Counted from the first letter of the stretch, positions 1 to 8,409 are shown. The stretch is 64,000 nucleotides of DNA from Clostridium thermopalmarium DSM 5974 (GCF_002995795.1 NZ_PVXN01000011.1:1-64000); one strand, 5' to 3'. Notes: generated by a model not told the origin, from the sequence alone. Program-made: numbers and translations.

Positions 1-96
1 TACAGAAGTAACTTTGGTATCATTGAATTTTGCTTTCATGTTCAAAAATCTAATTTTCTTCTTTAAATTTTTTTGATTTTGTTGTAAACTATTCAT
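1..96 (-). CDS. Start of an unidentified protein (C-terminus outside window)
   Basis: An open frame of 32 codons begins with ATG at 96 and runs off the left edge without a stop. The predicted N-terminus (MNSLQQNQKNLKKKIRFLNM...) is basic and polar, with no signal peptide. An AAAGGG ribosome site lies about 8 bases upstream of the start. It lies downstream of flagellin and glycosyltransferase genes, so a role in flagellin modification is possible, but the visible part is too short to assign a family. A long inverted repeat covers its ribosome site (see the repeat at 97-162). Confidence 0.6.
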   Translation of the reverse strand, partial: MNSLQQNQKNLKKKIRFLNMKAKFNDTKVTSV

Positions 97-162
97 AGAA
101 ATCACCCTTTTGTGTTTTGTTTTTTTTCAATTATATTTTAACACTTAAAAGGGATGATTTCT
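97..162 (-). repeat. Inverted repeat overlapping the ribosome site of the leftmost gene
   Basis: Bases 97-111 pair with 147-162 (15 of 16 positions, one bulged base) around a 35-base loop. On the minus-strand RNA the second arm contains the AAAAGGG ribosome site and ends directly at the ATG at 96. A TATAAT-like box lies in the loop (130-135). RNA entering from the upstream genes could therefore fold to hide the ribosome site, while RNA started at the loop promoter could not. This is inference from sequence only. Confidence 0.55.
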
Positions 163-194
163 TTTAATTTTTTTGAACAAAAAATTCTTTAATT

Positions 195-572
195 TCAATG
201 CCTTTCGGCATTACTTGCCGAATCCAAGTTTAAATTCTTTACTGCTTCTAATATGTTGTATGTACCAATCATGTTCACCTTCATGGTAGTCACAGGATTT
301 TTGATAACTGTATCTATTCCAGCTACCGCCGCTAAGTGAATTACAATATTAGGCCTGAATCCATCTATGACTGATTTCAGATAATTAAAATCTAATATAT
401 TACCTTGAACTAATTTAACATTAGTTTTGTCTAATAAATTTGTATTTTTAATAGAATTCCTGTTTAAGTTATCATAAATTAAAATTTCATTATTTTCATA
501 CAATAAATTACATATTCTTGTACCAATAAATCCTGCTCCACCAGTCAAAAGTACTTTTTTATTTTTAATCAT
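195..572 (-). pseudogene. Truncated NAD-dependent sugar-nucleotide epimerase/dehydratase (SDR family)
   Basis: The 125-residue product has the N-terminal half of an extended short-chain dehydrogenase: glycine-rich NAD site TGGAGFIG at 10-17, the ribose-binding Asp34, a GNILD segment near 57-61 and HLAA at 79-82. Members are usually over 300 residues. The catalytic Ser and YxxxK and the whole substrate domain are missing; homology stops near residue 115 and a short unrelated tail (DSASNAERH) follows. The start is supported by AAGGAGG. It is probably co-transcribed with the upstream glycosyltransferase. It is most likely a remnant left by a deletion and inactive as an epimerase. Confidence 0.8.
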
Positions 573-593
573 TTTTTCCTCCTTAATTATGCC

Positions 594-3500
594 TTAAATA
601 GATTTATATAAATCTAGCAGCTGTTTAGATATTACATTCATATCGTGATATTTTTCTACATACTTTCTTCCTTTATTACCAATTTCGCTTAACATATCTC
701 TATTATTAATAACGTATTCTAATTTTTCTTTAATGTTATCTGGACTTGCTGATATTATTGGTAATTCTTTAGGATATGTGTCCTTTAAATGATCACTTAT
801 GAAACAAACTACTGGTTTTCCCATTGCCATGGATTCTATTGCAAACAAACCATATGAACCACATAATATTTGATCTATTATTATATCCGCTTTTTGATAA
901 ATCTTTTTTGCTTCTTCATGAGGCATACCTTGAATAAGCTTGAAATCAAAATCATATTTTTGTTTTAATTCTTCAATAGCACTTAAAATATATTTTGTTC
1001 CTTTAATTTCTGGTGATGATGGAGCATGAACAATAAATAACTTGTTATTTTTATAATTCTTAATTTTATACTTTTCTAAGTCTATGGCTTGTCTTATCAA
1101 ATGAACATTAAAATAGAAATCTTTCACATAATTGTACAACTCATAGTCACTTACTACGCAATGAGATATATGCTTTGAAATAAATTCTAATTTTCTTTTA
1201 ATGCTATCTTCATCCATATTTTTAACTTTTACATATGGATTAAATTGTATAGCTTTAGAATACATTCTCACATCCGATCCCCAATGATGCATTAAAACTT
1301 TTTTACCTAGCTCATTGAGTAAAGATAAGTCAGAATAATCTAAAGTTAAGCTAGTTCCAAAATGAAAATGAAACACATCATTTTCTGAAATTACTTTAGC
1401 TGCTAATTTTTTAGTCTCTATATTAGCTTCATTTACATTATTAAAAGAACTAATATCTAAAGTATAATCAGATTTATATCCTAAATAATTAGGATAGTAA
1501 TTTAATGTTTTAGCATCAATTCTTATTCTCTTTAAACCTGATGTTAGCGTACACATCTGATTAGCGATCTCCATAGTTCCATGAATAACCTTTAAATTGT
1601 TATTATCAATAGCCTTTAAATCGCATATAATATCATTAACTTTTACATTGCTATTTGGGTTGAATAATTTTGCAGTACTAAAGCACTCTAATGATTTTTT
1701 ATTTTTTTTAGTAATATCCATTAAATAACTCAAGTTGTATAATAAGTCTTGGTTAAATGGTTCTTTTTTTAAGCCACTTTTTAATATATTTTCAGCTTCT
1801 GAATATTTTTCTTCCATAATAGCTATAACAGCTTTTATTGAATAAATTTCTATATCATTATGAACTATATCTTCGTATTGTTTAATTAACTCTTTAGCTT
1901 CTTCTAAATTTCCACTACTTATTAAAGTGTTAATATTTGATTTAACTTGAGTTTTATATTCATCAAATTGTGATTTTTGTTTTTCTTCGATTATGTCTTT
2001 TTCACTAAATAACAAATCATTTTTATAAATATCAATATATTTAGCCATTGCTTCATAAGTATTTAAAGCTTCTAGTAAGTGATTTACTATAGCTTTTTTA
2101 TTATCATTTAATAAATCTTGATTAACCAAATACATAATCAAAAAGAATCTATCTTCCATATTGCTTACGCTTTTATAAATTAAAGATGCTTTTTCTATTC
2201 TATATAGTTCAGATATAAACTTAATTCCACATTTTATATATTTATCAAAAATATTTTTATATTTATCATTTATTGTGCTATTATCTCTAGCATTTATTAA
2301 AAGTAAAACAGACATTAATACTATATTTACTCTTAATACATTTATATCTGCTGCTGATACTACTTCTTCCTCTAATTGTGAAACATATTCTTCAAAAGCA
2401 TTTATAAATCTTTTATCTTTTTCAATTAAATATTGAAGTATTTTTCTTACATTTAATGTTTCAACTTTTGTTAATATATTAATAAGAAATGGAATATCTT
2501 CTTTAAAATTATTAAGTACTTCTGCATAAAACAGAGGTTCTTTATCTAAGTCTAAATTTTGCAATATTAATTTTATTAAGTTTGATTTTATATTTACATC
2601 ATCGGTTAATCTCAATTGATTTAACAATCCATATATATCTGTATCAGAACTAAACCGTTTGTAAATTTCAACTCTATTATTATATTCTACTTCATCTAAC
2701 TTGCTCTCTAAAGTTACTAAAAATGTATCTTTTTCTTTTTTATTTGTTAAAGAAATATATAAATCATAAAGTTCATCATGTTTCTTTAACTTTATTAATA
2801 TATTTATACCTGAATAAATTTTTTGATTTACAAGTGTAATATGTTTATAATTTTTGTAAGCCTCCAGATATTTTTCCTCATTTAGATAATGCTGAAATAT
2901 TTCAAAATATCCATTTGAGATAGAATTTTTATCCATATGATACATAATAGTTGTTAAATCTTTAGCTATTTCTAACTTATCATATTTTTTAACTAAATCA
3001 ATATATTTATTAAAATATTTAAAGGATTCTTTTTTATTTCCTAACTGCTTTTCTGATACTGCAATAATATAATACATATCTACATATTCAGATTGTACAC
3101 TTATAACTTCTTTAGCAACTTTTATTGATTCACTTAACTCCCCATTTGTATATGCTATTCTAGCATGTGAGCCAAGTATATAGGTATATATATTTTCTTT
3201 AATTAAATTTTTATTTTTTAATATATTATACGCTTTTCTAAATTCCTTTAACGATTCATTATGGTCTCCATGCATATCATAACTTACACCCAATTGATAT
3301 AAGTAATATAGATTTTCTGGATCTTTTTTCAATTCATATTTAAGCAATTCAACGGTTCTTTTATACTTTTTTTCCATCAATTCTTTATCAGTACTAATAT
3401 ATCCAAAATGCGTCAAAGCAATATCCACACTCAAATTAGGGCCTTTAAAAATTGGTTGATTATGAACTGCTCCTTCATATCTAAATTCTCCATCATTTCT

Positions 3501-3908
3501 GAATAATCTTGGAGAAAGTATTAAATTATATCTATCCTCATCTTTATAATCATATAAATTCTTTACTTGTACTAAAACTGTATTAAAGTTATTTAGCTCA
3601 TTTGAATTTAGGAGAGTTATCATTTTATCAATATCGTCTAATCTTTCATCCGCATCTATAATAAAAATCCATTCCCCTTTAGCATAAGAAATTGACTTAT
3701 TTCTCATTTCTGAAAAATTTTTATTCCACTTATGAAAATAAACTTTATCCGTATACTCTTTAGCTATTAATACTGTATTGTCTTGTGATCCTGTATCTAC
3801 TATAATGAGTTCTGCTAATCCTGTATTAATTATAGGTTTTAAATTTTCAAGACATCTTCTTATGTTCTTTTCTTCATCCTTAACCATCATACATATACTA
3901 AGTTTCAT
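594..3908 (-). CDS. Large multidomain glycosyltransferase (GT2 - TPR - GT4-like), probable flagellin glycosylation enzyme
   Basis: The 1104-residue protein starts with a GT-A family 2 domain (about 1-220) showing ICMMVKDEE at 5-13, DTGSQDN at 38-44 and the metal/nucleotide-binding DAD at 85-87. A long helical middle (about 190-800) has TPR-like segments, for example around LYYLYQLGVSYDMHGDHNES. The last 280 residues resemble a GT-B family 4 enzyme: HHWGSDVR, HAPSSPEIKG and the donor-site region YGLFAIESMAMGKPVV. No signal peptide is present, so it should act in the cytoplasm. It lies directly downstream of flagellin behind a terminator and a weak sigma-D-like promoter. The flagellin substrate is inferred from position; other surface glycans are possible. 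Confidence 0.8.
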   Translation of the reverse strand: MKLSICMMVKDEEKNIRRCLENLKPIINTGLAELIIVDTGSQDNTVLIAKEYTDKVYFHKWNKNFSEMRNKSISYAKGEWIFIIDADERLDDIDKMITLLNSNELNNFNTVLVQVKNLYDYKDEDRYNLILSPRLFRNDGEFRYEGAVHNQPIFKGPNLSVDIALTHFGYISTDKELMEKKYKRTVELLKYELKKDPENLYYLYQLGVSYDMHGDHNESLKEFRKAYNILKNKNLIKENIYTYILGSHARIAYTNGELSESIKVAKEVISVQSEYVDMYYIIAVSEKQLGNKKESFKYFNKYIDLVKKYDKLEIAKDLTTIMYHMDKNSISNGYFEIFQHYLNEEKYLEAYKNYKHITLVNQKIYSGINILIKLKKHDELYDLYISLTNKKEKDTFLVTLESKLDEVEYNNRVEIYKRFSSDTDIYGLLNQLRLTDDVNIKSNLIKLILQNLDLDKEPLFYAEVLNNFKEDIPFLINILTKVETLNVRKILQYLIEKDKRFINAFEEYVSQLEEEVVSAADINVLRVNIVLMSVLLLINARDNSTINDKYKNIFDKYIKCGIKFISELYRIEKASLIYKSVSNMEDRFFLIMYLVNQDLLNDNKKAIVNHLLEALNTYEAMAKYIDIYKNDLLFSEKDIIEEKQKSQFDEYKTQVKSNINTLISSGNLEEAKELIKQYEDIVHNDIEIYSIKAVIAIMEEKYSEAENILKSGLKKEPFNQDLLYNLSYLMDITKKNKKSLECFSTAKLFNPNSNVKVNDIICDLKAIDNNNLKVIHGTMEIANQMCTLTSGLKRIRIDAKTLNYYPNYLGYKSDYTLDISSFNNVNEANIETKKLAAKVISENDVFHFHFGTSLTLDYSDLSLLNELGKKVLMHHWGSDVRMYSKAIQFNPYVKVKNMDEDSIKRKLEFISKHISHCVVSDYELYNYVKDFYFNVHLIRQAIDLEKYKIKNYKNNKLFIVHAPSSPEIKGTKYILSAIEELKQKYDFDFKLIQGMPHEEAKKIYQKADIIIDQILCGSYGLFAIESMAMGKPVVCFISDHLKDTYPKELPIISASPDNIKEKLEYVINNRDMLSEIGNKGRKYVEKYHDMNVISKQLLDLYKSI

Positions 3909-3942
3909 AACTATACCTCACAAAATTATATTATTATTTATA

Positions 3943-3969
3943 TTATCGTAAATTTTAATAGAAACTTAA
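3943..3969 (-). promoter_or_regulatory. Weak sigma-D-like promoter before the glycosyltransferase gene
   Basis: A -10-like TACGATAA (3943-3950) and a degenerate TTAA -35 element (3966-3969) are separated by 15 bases, the spacing used by the better sites in this window. Only the CGATA core is convincing. It lies between the fliC terminator and the glycosyltransferase start. Confidence 0.4.
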
Positions 3970-4027
3970 ATAGATGACTATACACATACTTATCATTTAT
4001 ACTTTTTTATTAATCTATTTACTTAAC

Positions 4028-4068
4028 TAATAAAAATAGTCAGAGATTTTCTCCGACTATTTTTATTA
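4028..4068 (-). terminator. Intrinsic terminator of fliC
   Basis: Bases 4028-4041 and 4055-4068 form a 14-bp perfect stem. The arm read last on the minus strand is A/T rich and ends in a T-rich stretch. It lies 20 bases beyond the flagellin stop codon and separates fliC from the glycosyltransferase gene. Confidence 0.85.
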
Positions 4069-4087
4069 ACAAAATTTAATTTTTTAA

Positions 4088-4921
4088 TTATCTTAATAAC
4101 TGAAGAACTCCTTGTGGTTGTTGATTTGCTTGAGCAAGCATAGCTTGAGCAGCTTGTTGAAGAATATTATTCTTAGAATAATTCATCATTTCTTTTGCCA
4201 TATCAACATCTCTTATTCTAGATTCTGCTGCTTGTAGGTTTTCTGATGATGTATTTAAATTATTTATAGTATGTTCAAGTCTGTTTTGATATGCTCCTAA
4301 TTTTGCTCTTTCTGTAGATACCTTATTAATTGCAGCATTAATAGTACTTATTGCTTTTGATATAAGTGTTGCACTAGTTGTATTATCAATTTTAACACTT
4401 GCTGCTGCTACACCTAATGATACTGCTGTCATATTTCCAATATCTAGTTCTATAATTTGATCTTTATTAGCTCCAACCTGGAATACTATAGTACCAGCTC
4501 CAGTATTAGTGTTTAATAATTTCTTAGTGTTGAACTCAGTTTGGTCAGCTATTCTATCAATTTCAGCTTGTAACTGAACAATTTCCTTACCAATTTGATC
4601 TCTATCTTCTCCAACATTTGTGTCATTTGCACCTTGAACTGCAAGCTCTCTCATTCTTTGAAGAATTGAGTGAGTTTCATTTAAAGCACCTTCAGCTGTT
4701 TGAATTAAAGAAATACCATCTTGAGCATTTCTAGATGCTTGGTCTAATCCTCTGATTTGTCCTCTCATCTTTTCTGAAATAGCTAATCCTGCTGCGTCAT
4801 CTCCAGCTCTGTTTATTCTTAAACCTGAACTTAATTTTTCCATTGCTTTTGCTGCTGAATTAACGTTTGATGTCATGTTTCTGTGAGCATTCATAGCATT
4901 TAAATTGTGGTTGATAATCAT
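4088..4921 (-). CDS. fliC: Flagellin
   Basis: A 277-residue flagellin with the conserved N-terminal helix (MIINHNLNAMNAHRN, KLSSGLRINRAGDDAAGLAISEKM) and C-terminal helix (RIRDVDMAKEM ... QANQQPQGVLQLLR) that form the D0/D1 filament core. The central D2/D3 region is almost absent, so this is a short flagellin like those of Bacillus. It is exported unfolded by the flagellar type III apparatus with FliS as chaperone and assembled under the FliD cap. The start is fixed by AAGGAGG nine bases upstream. A sigma-D promoter and a CsrA-type hairpin lie in the leader, and a terminator follows the stop. Confidence 0.98.
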   Translation of the reverse strand: MIINHNLNAMNAHRNMTSNVNSAAKAMEKLSSGLRINRAGDDAAGLAISEKMRGQIRGLDQASRNAQDGISLIQTAEGALNETHSILQRMRELAVQGANDTNVGEDRDQIGKEIVQLQAEIDRIADQTEFNTKKLLNTNTGAGTIVFQVGANKDQIIELDIGNMTAVSLGVAAASVKIDNTTSATLISKAISTINAAINKVSTERAKLGAYQNRLEHTINNLNTSSENLQAAESRIRDVDMAKEMMNYSKNNILQQAAQAMLAQANQQPQGVLQLLR

Positions 4922-4930
4922 AATAAAATT

Positions 4931-4967
4931 CCTCCTTGAATTTTTATTTACGGGAATCCTTTCCCGT
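4931..4967 (-). promoter_or_regulatory. Probable CsrA-binding leader of fliC: GGA-loop hairpin plus ribosome site
   Basis: On the minus strand ACGGGA (4967-4962) and TCCCGT (4955-4950) pair around the six-base loop AAGGAT, exposing GGA. About 15 bases downstream the ribosome site AAGGAGG (4937-4931) contains a second GGA. CsrA is known to bind GGA in hairpin loops and to bridge two sites, and the B. subtilis hag leader has the same arrangement. csrA and fliW are 3.5 kb away in this block. Direct binding is inferred. Confidence 0.75.
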
Positions 4968-4988
4968 TTTATTTTGTTTACACTTACT

Positions 4989-5015
4989 ATATCGTCTAAA
5001 TTTTATATTACTTTA
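4989..5015 (-). promoter_or_regulatory. Sigma-D (sigma-28) promoter of fliC
   Basis: TAAA (5012-5015) and GACGATAT (4989-4996) are separated by exactly 15 bases, close to the sigma-28 consensus TAAA-N15-GCCGATAT. The start point would be near 4982, giving a leader of about 60 bases that contains the CsrA-type hairpin. Confidence 0.85.
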
Positions 5016-5033
5016 TATATTTTATTAAAATTT

Positions 5034-5372
5034 TTAAATTTTTTTATTAAAAAAAACGGAACCTATTGAATATATTTTATTATAGCTTTTATTGGCATTG
5101 TTACGAATAACAAGTTTATTCATATTATTTATCAAACTAGCTCTTTTTTCTTTTATAAGTTCTAGTAATTTTTGCTCAATCATTAATATATCCAATTCTT
5201 TACATACTTCTATAAACTCTTCTTTTGAATAGTCTAGTTTATCCATTGTGTTAATTATATTTTGCCTATTAGACATTAACTGTTCTAATGCATCATAGTT
5301 TTCTTTTTCTACGCTGCTAATTATATCTAATGTTATGTTCTTATACTCTTTTAAGCCATCCTTTAGTTCCAT
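5034..5372 (-). CDS. FliT-like flagellar protein
   Basis: A small, mostly helical, charged protein (112 residues from the internal ATG at 5372; an ATG at 5387 is open but has no ribosome site, while 5372 has a weak GTGG). It has no signal peptide or membrane segment. Its place directly after fliD is where FliT, the export chaperone of the FliD cap, usually lies, and size and helical character fit. Sequence similarity to FliT cannot be shown here, so the name rests mainly on context. It is followed by the sigma-D promoter of fliC. Confidence 0.6.
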   Translation of the reverse strand: MELKDGLKEYKNITLDIISSVEKENYDALEQLMSNRQNIINTMDKLDYSKEEFIEVCKELDILMIEQKLLELIKEKRASLINNMNKLVIRNNANKSYNKIYSIGSVFFNKKI

Positions 5373-5398
5373 ATTACTACCACTCATTTACAATTATT

Positions 5399-7030
5399 TT
5401 AACTCATTCCTAATTGGCTATATAGCCAATTTGCTTGAGAATTTAATTGATTCATAGCTGTTTCTAGGCTAGCAAACATTTTATAATAATTTTCCTGCTT
5501 TGTATAATACTTATTTTGTAGCTCTTGTATGGCTTCTTCCTTTGCTTGTATATTTTTATATAAAGTATTACTTGTTGCCCATCTAGTATTTGTATAACCT
5601 GCCTTTTGGATTAAACTACCGCTACTTCCTACATACGTATCTAATAAATCATCTATCTTCTGAAGTATTCCTTTTTTATTTTTATCAGTAGAACTTTGAG
5701 TAAATAATTTTTGTACCTGGTCTCCTCTTGTTTCTAAAGCTGTCTTTAATTTATCTTCATCTATCTTTAGTTTTCCATCTGTAGCTTGATATGTTGATAT
5801 ACCAATGTCTGTTATACTAATTCCAGCTCCTTCTACTGCGGAATAAAATATTTCTCTCATTCCATTCAAAATACTTGTTAACTGCAAATCTCCTCTTAAT
5901 ATGCCTTGCTTAGCTTTTTCATTCCACTTTTCTATATCATCATCTTCCATTTCTTCTTCCTGAGCTTTTGTAAGAGGTTCATAATTATAATTTTTCTTTT
6001 CTGTCAACTTTCCATTTATTTTATCTACTAATTTATTATACTTTTCAACAAACTTTTTAAATCTTTCCACAGTCTCAGTAGCATCAGCTTTTACTGTTAT
6101 AGTAGTTTCCTTTAATCCATCTTCAGGATTTATTGGGTTAGTGTCGATGACTTCTGATATGGCTATTAAATTATATTGAATATTGTCAATTGTAAAACTA
6201 TTAGAGCTCCTTTCTACTAGTGTAAAGTCACTCTCTCCTGGTGATTTTATATAAACTTTAGCATTCTGTCCATATACTGCTCCTGTTGTAATACCTAATT
6301 CGTTAGCAGCTGTACCTGTAATACTTAATTTTGCATCTGCACCCGTATCACGAGTTTGTATTGTTAACTTTCCTGTAAGTTCACTATAATTTACTGTTAT
6401 ATAATTTCCTAATACGTCAGAACTGTTATCATCAGCTTTTGCATTCCTAAAATTATTTATTAAATCGCTTAATGTTTCAGTTTTAGCTCCATTTTCGTCT
6501 TCAGTTTTATTTACATCAATTTTAAAAGTTTTACCTTTTACTTCTATTGTTATTTCTGAAGCTTCTATACCTAAATCTGAAAGCTTTGTAGCAGTTGTAG
6601 CATTAATATCTTTTCCATTTGGATCTTTTATGGTAAAAGCATTACTCTGCATTTTAGCAGCTTCTGCTACTTGATCTACTTTAACTTTATAAACTCCAGT
6701 TATTGCTCCTGCATATGTTGTAGCTGTAAGAACATTCTCATCTCCACTTGTAGCTTTGGTTCCAGAGTAAGATGCACTTTTCATCATATTAGTATCATTA
6801 GAAGCAGATATACTCAAGTAGTCGTCTTGAAACTCTTTTAAATCCTTTATTATATCTACATAAGCTTCTTGCTGCCATTCTAATTTTTGCTTCTCTTTAT
6901 ATGTCTTATCTATTTTTGACTGTTCAGTAGATAGCATAGACTTTACCATAGAATCCGTATCCATACCAGTAGCAAGACCTGTTATTCTATTACTGCTGCT
7001 AGTACTACTTACACTGCTTATACTACTCAT
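5399..7030 (-). CDS. fliD: Flagellar cap protein (hook-associated protein 2)
   Basis: The 543-residue protein has the FliD N-terminal signature RITGLATGMDTDSMVKSML near 15-33 and a C-terminal heptad-rich helix (about 470-543) needed for capping. The middle carries the variable surface domains. FliD forms the annular cap under which flagellin subunits fold. The start is supported by GGGGTG eight bases upstream. It lies after fliS and directly before the fliT-like gene, the usual Firmicute order. An internal charged stretch (EEEMEDDDIEKWNEKAK) marks a variable loop. Confidence 0.95.
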   Translation of the reverse strand: MSSISSVSSTSSSNRITGLATGMDTDSMVKSMLSTEQSKIDKTYKEKQKLEWQQEAYVDIIKDLKEFQDDYLSISASNDTNMMKSASYSGTKATSGDENVLTATTYAGAITGVYKVKVDQVAEAAKMQSNAFTIKDPNGKDINATTATKLSDLGIEASEITIEVKGKTFKIDVNKTEDENGAKTETLSDLINNFRNAKADDNSSDVLGNYITVNYSELTGKLTIQTRDTGADAKLSITGTAANELGITTGAVYGQNAKVYIKSPGESDFTLVERSSNSFTIDNIQYNLIAISEVIDTNPINPEDGLKETTITVKADATETVERFKKFVEKYNKLVDKINGKLTEKKNYNYEPLTKAQEEEMEDDDIEKWNEKAKQGILRGDLQLTSILNGMREIFYSAVEGAGISITDIGISTYQATDGKLKIDEDKLKTALETRGDQVQKLFTQSSTDKNKKGILQKIDDLLDTYVGSSGSLIQKAGYTNTRWATSNTLYKNIQAKEEAIQELQNKYYTKQENYYKMFASLETAMNQLNSQANWLYSQLGMS

Positions 7031-7113
7031 TTAATCACCCCAAACTTATATTTTTTTATTGAGAATTGAAAACCTTATACTTATGGTTCTTATTCTTCAT
7101 TATTAACTACTTT

Positions 7114-7500
7114 TTATCTCATTCCTTTTGAAGCCTTATACGCATCATTCCAAGTATCCCTCACGTCCTCAATTAAAGGAATAACTTCATTCATTATTTC
7201 AACACTCTTTTTTATATTAGCGTCAGTTAATCTTCTTACTATAAAATCATATATACTCATTAGCTGATTTCCCCAATTCCCAGCTTGTTTAACATCAAGG
7301 GTTGCCATCAATTCATAAAATATATCTTGAGCCTTTACTATGTTTGCATGTGCTTTAGGGATATCTTTATCAATTATTGCTTGTCTACCTATTTTAGCAA
7401 ACTTCACAGCTCCATCTACAAGCATTAATAATAGCTGCTCTTTTGAAGCATAGTTTATACTATTATTTTTATACGTATTATATGCATTACTTGCGTACAT
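7114..7500 (-). CDS. fliS: Flagellin export chaperone FliS
   Basis: A 128-residue all-helical protein with FliS hallmarks: N-terminal YASNAYNTYKNNSINYASKEQLLLMLVDGAVKF and a C-terminal helix ending VRDTWNDAYKAS. It binds the disordered C-terminus of flagellin in the cytoplasm and stops premature polymerisation; in Firmicutes it also works with FliW in flagellin homeostasis. The start at 7500 is preferred over an upstream ATG at 7515 because GGGAGG lies just before it. A sigma-D promoter lies about 50 bases upstream. Confidence 0.93.
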   Translation of the reverse strand: MYASNAYNTYKNNSINYASKEQLLLMLVDGAVKFAKIGRQAIIDKDIPKAHANIVKAQDIFYELMATLDVKQAGNWGNQLMSIYDFIVRRLTDANIKKSVEIMNEVIPLIEDVRDTWNDAYKASKGMR

Positions 7501-7548
7501 TGAAAAACCTCCCATTGCATAGGTTGTTATATTGTTAAGTCATAGTTT

Positions 7549-7575
7549 TTATCGTTATATTCTGGAAAAACTTTA
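7549..7575 (-). promoter_or_regulatory. Sigma-D promoter before fliS
   Basis: TAAA (7572-7575) and AACGATAA (7549-7556) are 15 bases apart. The -10 element is identical to the one before the fapA-like gene. It would drive fliS, fliD and fliT apart from the upstream flgM operon. Confidence 0.75.
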
Positions 7576-7598
7576 GCATGCAGTACTCACCTGCATGC
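7576..7598 (-). repeat. Hairpin abutting the fliS promoter
   Basis: GCATGCAG (7576-7583) and CTGCATGC (7591-7598) form an 8-bp perfect stem with a 7-base loop, just after the stop of the preceding gene and ending one base before the TAAA of the sigma-D promoter. There is only a short downstream T run, so it may be a weak terminator or an RNA processing/stability element. Confidence 0.6.
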
Positions 7599-7600
7599 GG

Positions 7601-7882
7601 TTATCGTTTGGTATCTAGAAACCTTCCTTGAACTAAATTTGTTTCTGCCTTTGATGCCTCTATATTTACTTTTTTTATTTTAACTGCATCTACAAATATT
7701 TTCTTTTTTTTAGTTTGCTTAGCTAATTCTTTTTTAAAACTTTTGGTGTTTTGCTGCTGTTTTTCTTTTTTGTCCCTATTAACCTTTGATGAGTCTTTAC
7801 TTCCATGAACCTTTCCCTCTCTTGTAGCATCATTAACTATCCTATAAGTCTCAGGTTCTATTTTATTTAATTTATATTCCAT
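7601..7882 (-). CDS. Unknown small basic protein of the late flagellar operon
   Basis: The product is 93 residues from the ATG at 7882, preceded by GGGGTG; an upstream ATG at 7897 would add MGCFY but the ribosome site favours the inner start. It is very lysine-rich in the middle (KEKQQQNTKSFKKELAKQTKKKK) with no membrane segment, signal peptide or Cys motif. I do not recognise a family. It lies between flaG and fliS, so a small flagellar regulator or assembly factor is conceivable, but no function can be given. Confidence 0.65.
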   Translation of the reverse strand: MEYKLNKIEPETYRIVNDATREGKVHGSKDSSKVNRDKKEKQQQNTKSFKKELAKQTKKKKIFVDAVKIKKVNIEASKAETNLVQGRFLDTKR

Positions 7883-7949
7883 ATAGAAACACCCCATCTT
7901 TTTTAATATATTAAGGATCTAATCCGCAGAACCTAGTACATTATTTTTA

Positions 7950-8345
7950 TTAGGCTTTTTCATCCACTATAATTCCAGCAATTTTGTACATTTCTGCTAC
8001 CATATCTAAAATCTTTTTCGGAGGTATTTCTTTTATTACTTCTTTAGTGTCATTGTTTATTATTTTAATAATAAATTCATTCTTTAATTTATCATGTCTT
8101 TCATATTCTATATGAGTTTCTTCCCCTTGGAGAAACTTATTTAATTTATCTACAGCTCTTTTTATATGATCTTCTTTTATATTCTTTTCATTTCCATGAT
8201 TCATATCCTTTGAGGATTTTTGGTTTTCTGTTATCGGTAAATCTATTTTTTGATTAATCACTTCAGACTTATTTATGAAATTTTCATTACTGGATATTGT
8301 GCTTGTATTTATCTGTCCTCCTTGACTTAATACATTAACACTCAT
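7950..8345 (-). CDS. flaG: FlaG family protein
   Basis: A 131-residue protein whose C-terminal half (about 55-131) matches the FlaG pattern: a helix (DHIKRAVDKLNKFL) followed by a strand-turn-helix ending EVIKEIPPKKILDMVAEMYKIAGIIVDEKA. The N-terminal half is low-complexity Ser/Asn/Lys. FlaG proteins influence filament length in other bacteria; the mechanism is poorly known. The ATG at 8345 is chosen because AAGGAG precedes it at the right distance; an in-frame GTG at 8354 lies inside that ribosome site. It follows csrA in the same transcript. Confidence 0.85.
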   Translation of the reverse strand: MSVNVLSQGGQINTSTISSNENFINKSEVINQKIDLPITENQKSSKDMNHGNEKNIKEDHIKRAVDKLNKFLQGEETHIEYERHDKLKNEFIIKIINNDTKEVIKEIPPKKILDMVAEMYKIAGIIVDEKA

Positions 8346-8409
8346 TTTTCTCACTCCTTTGAGAATATAATTAATCTAATCATTTATAATTTTGTATATA
8401 CATTGGAAT

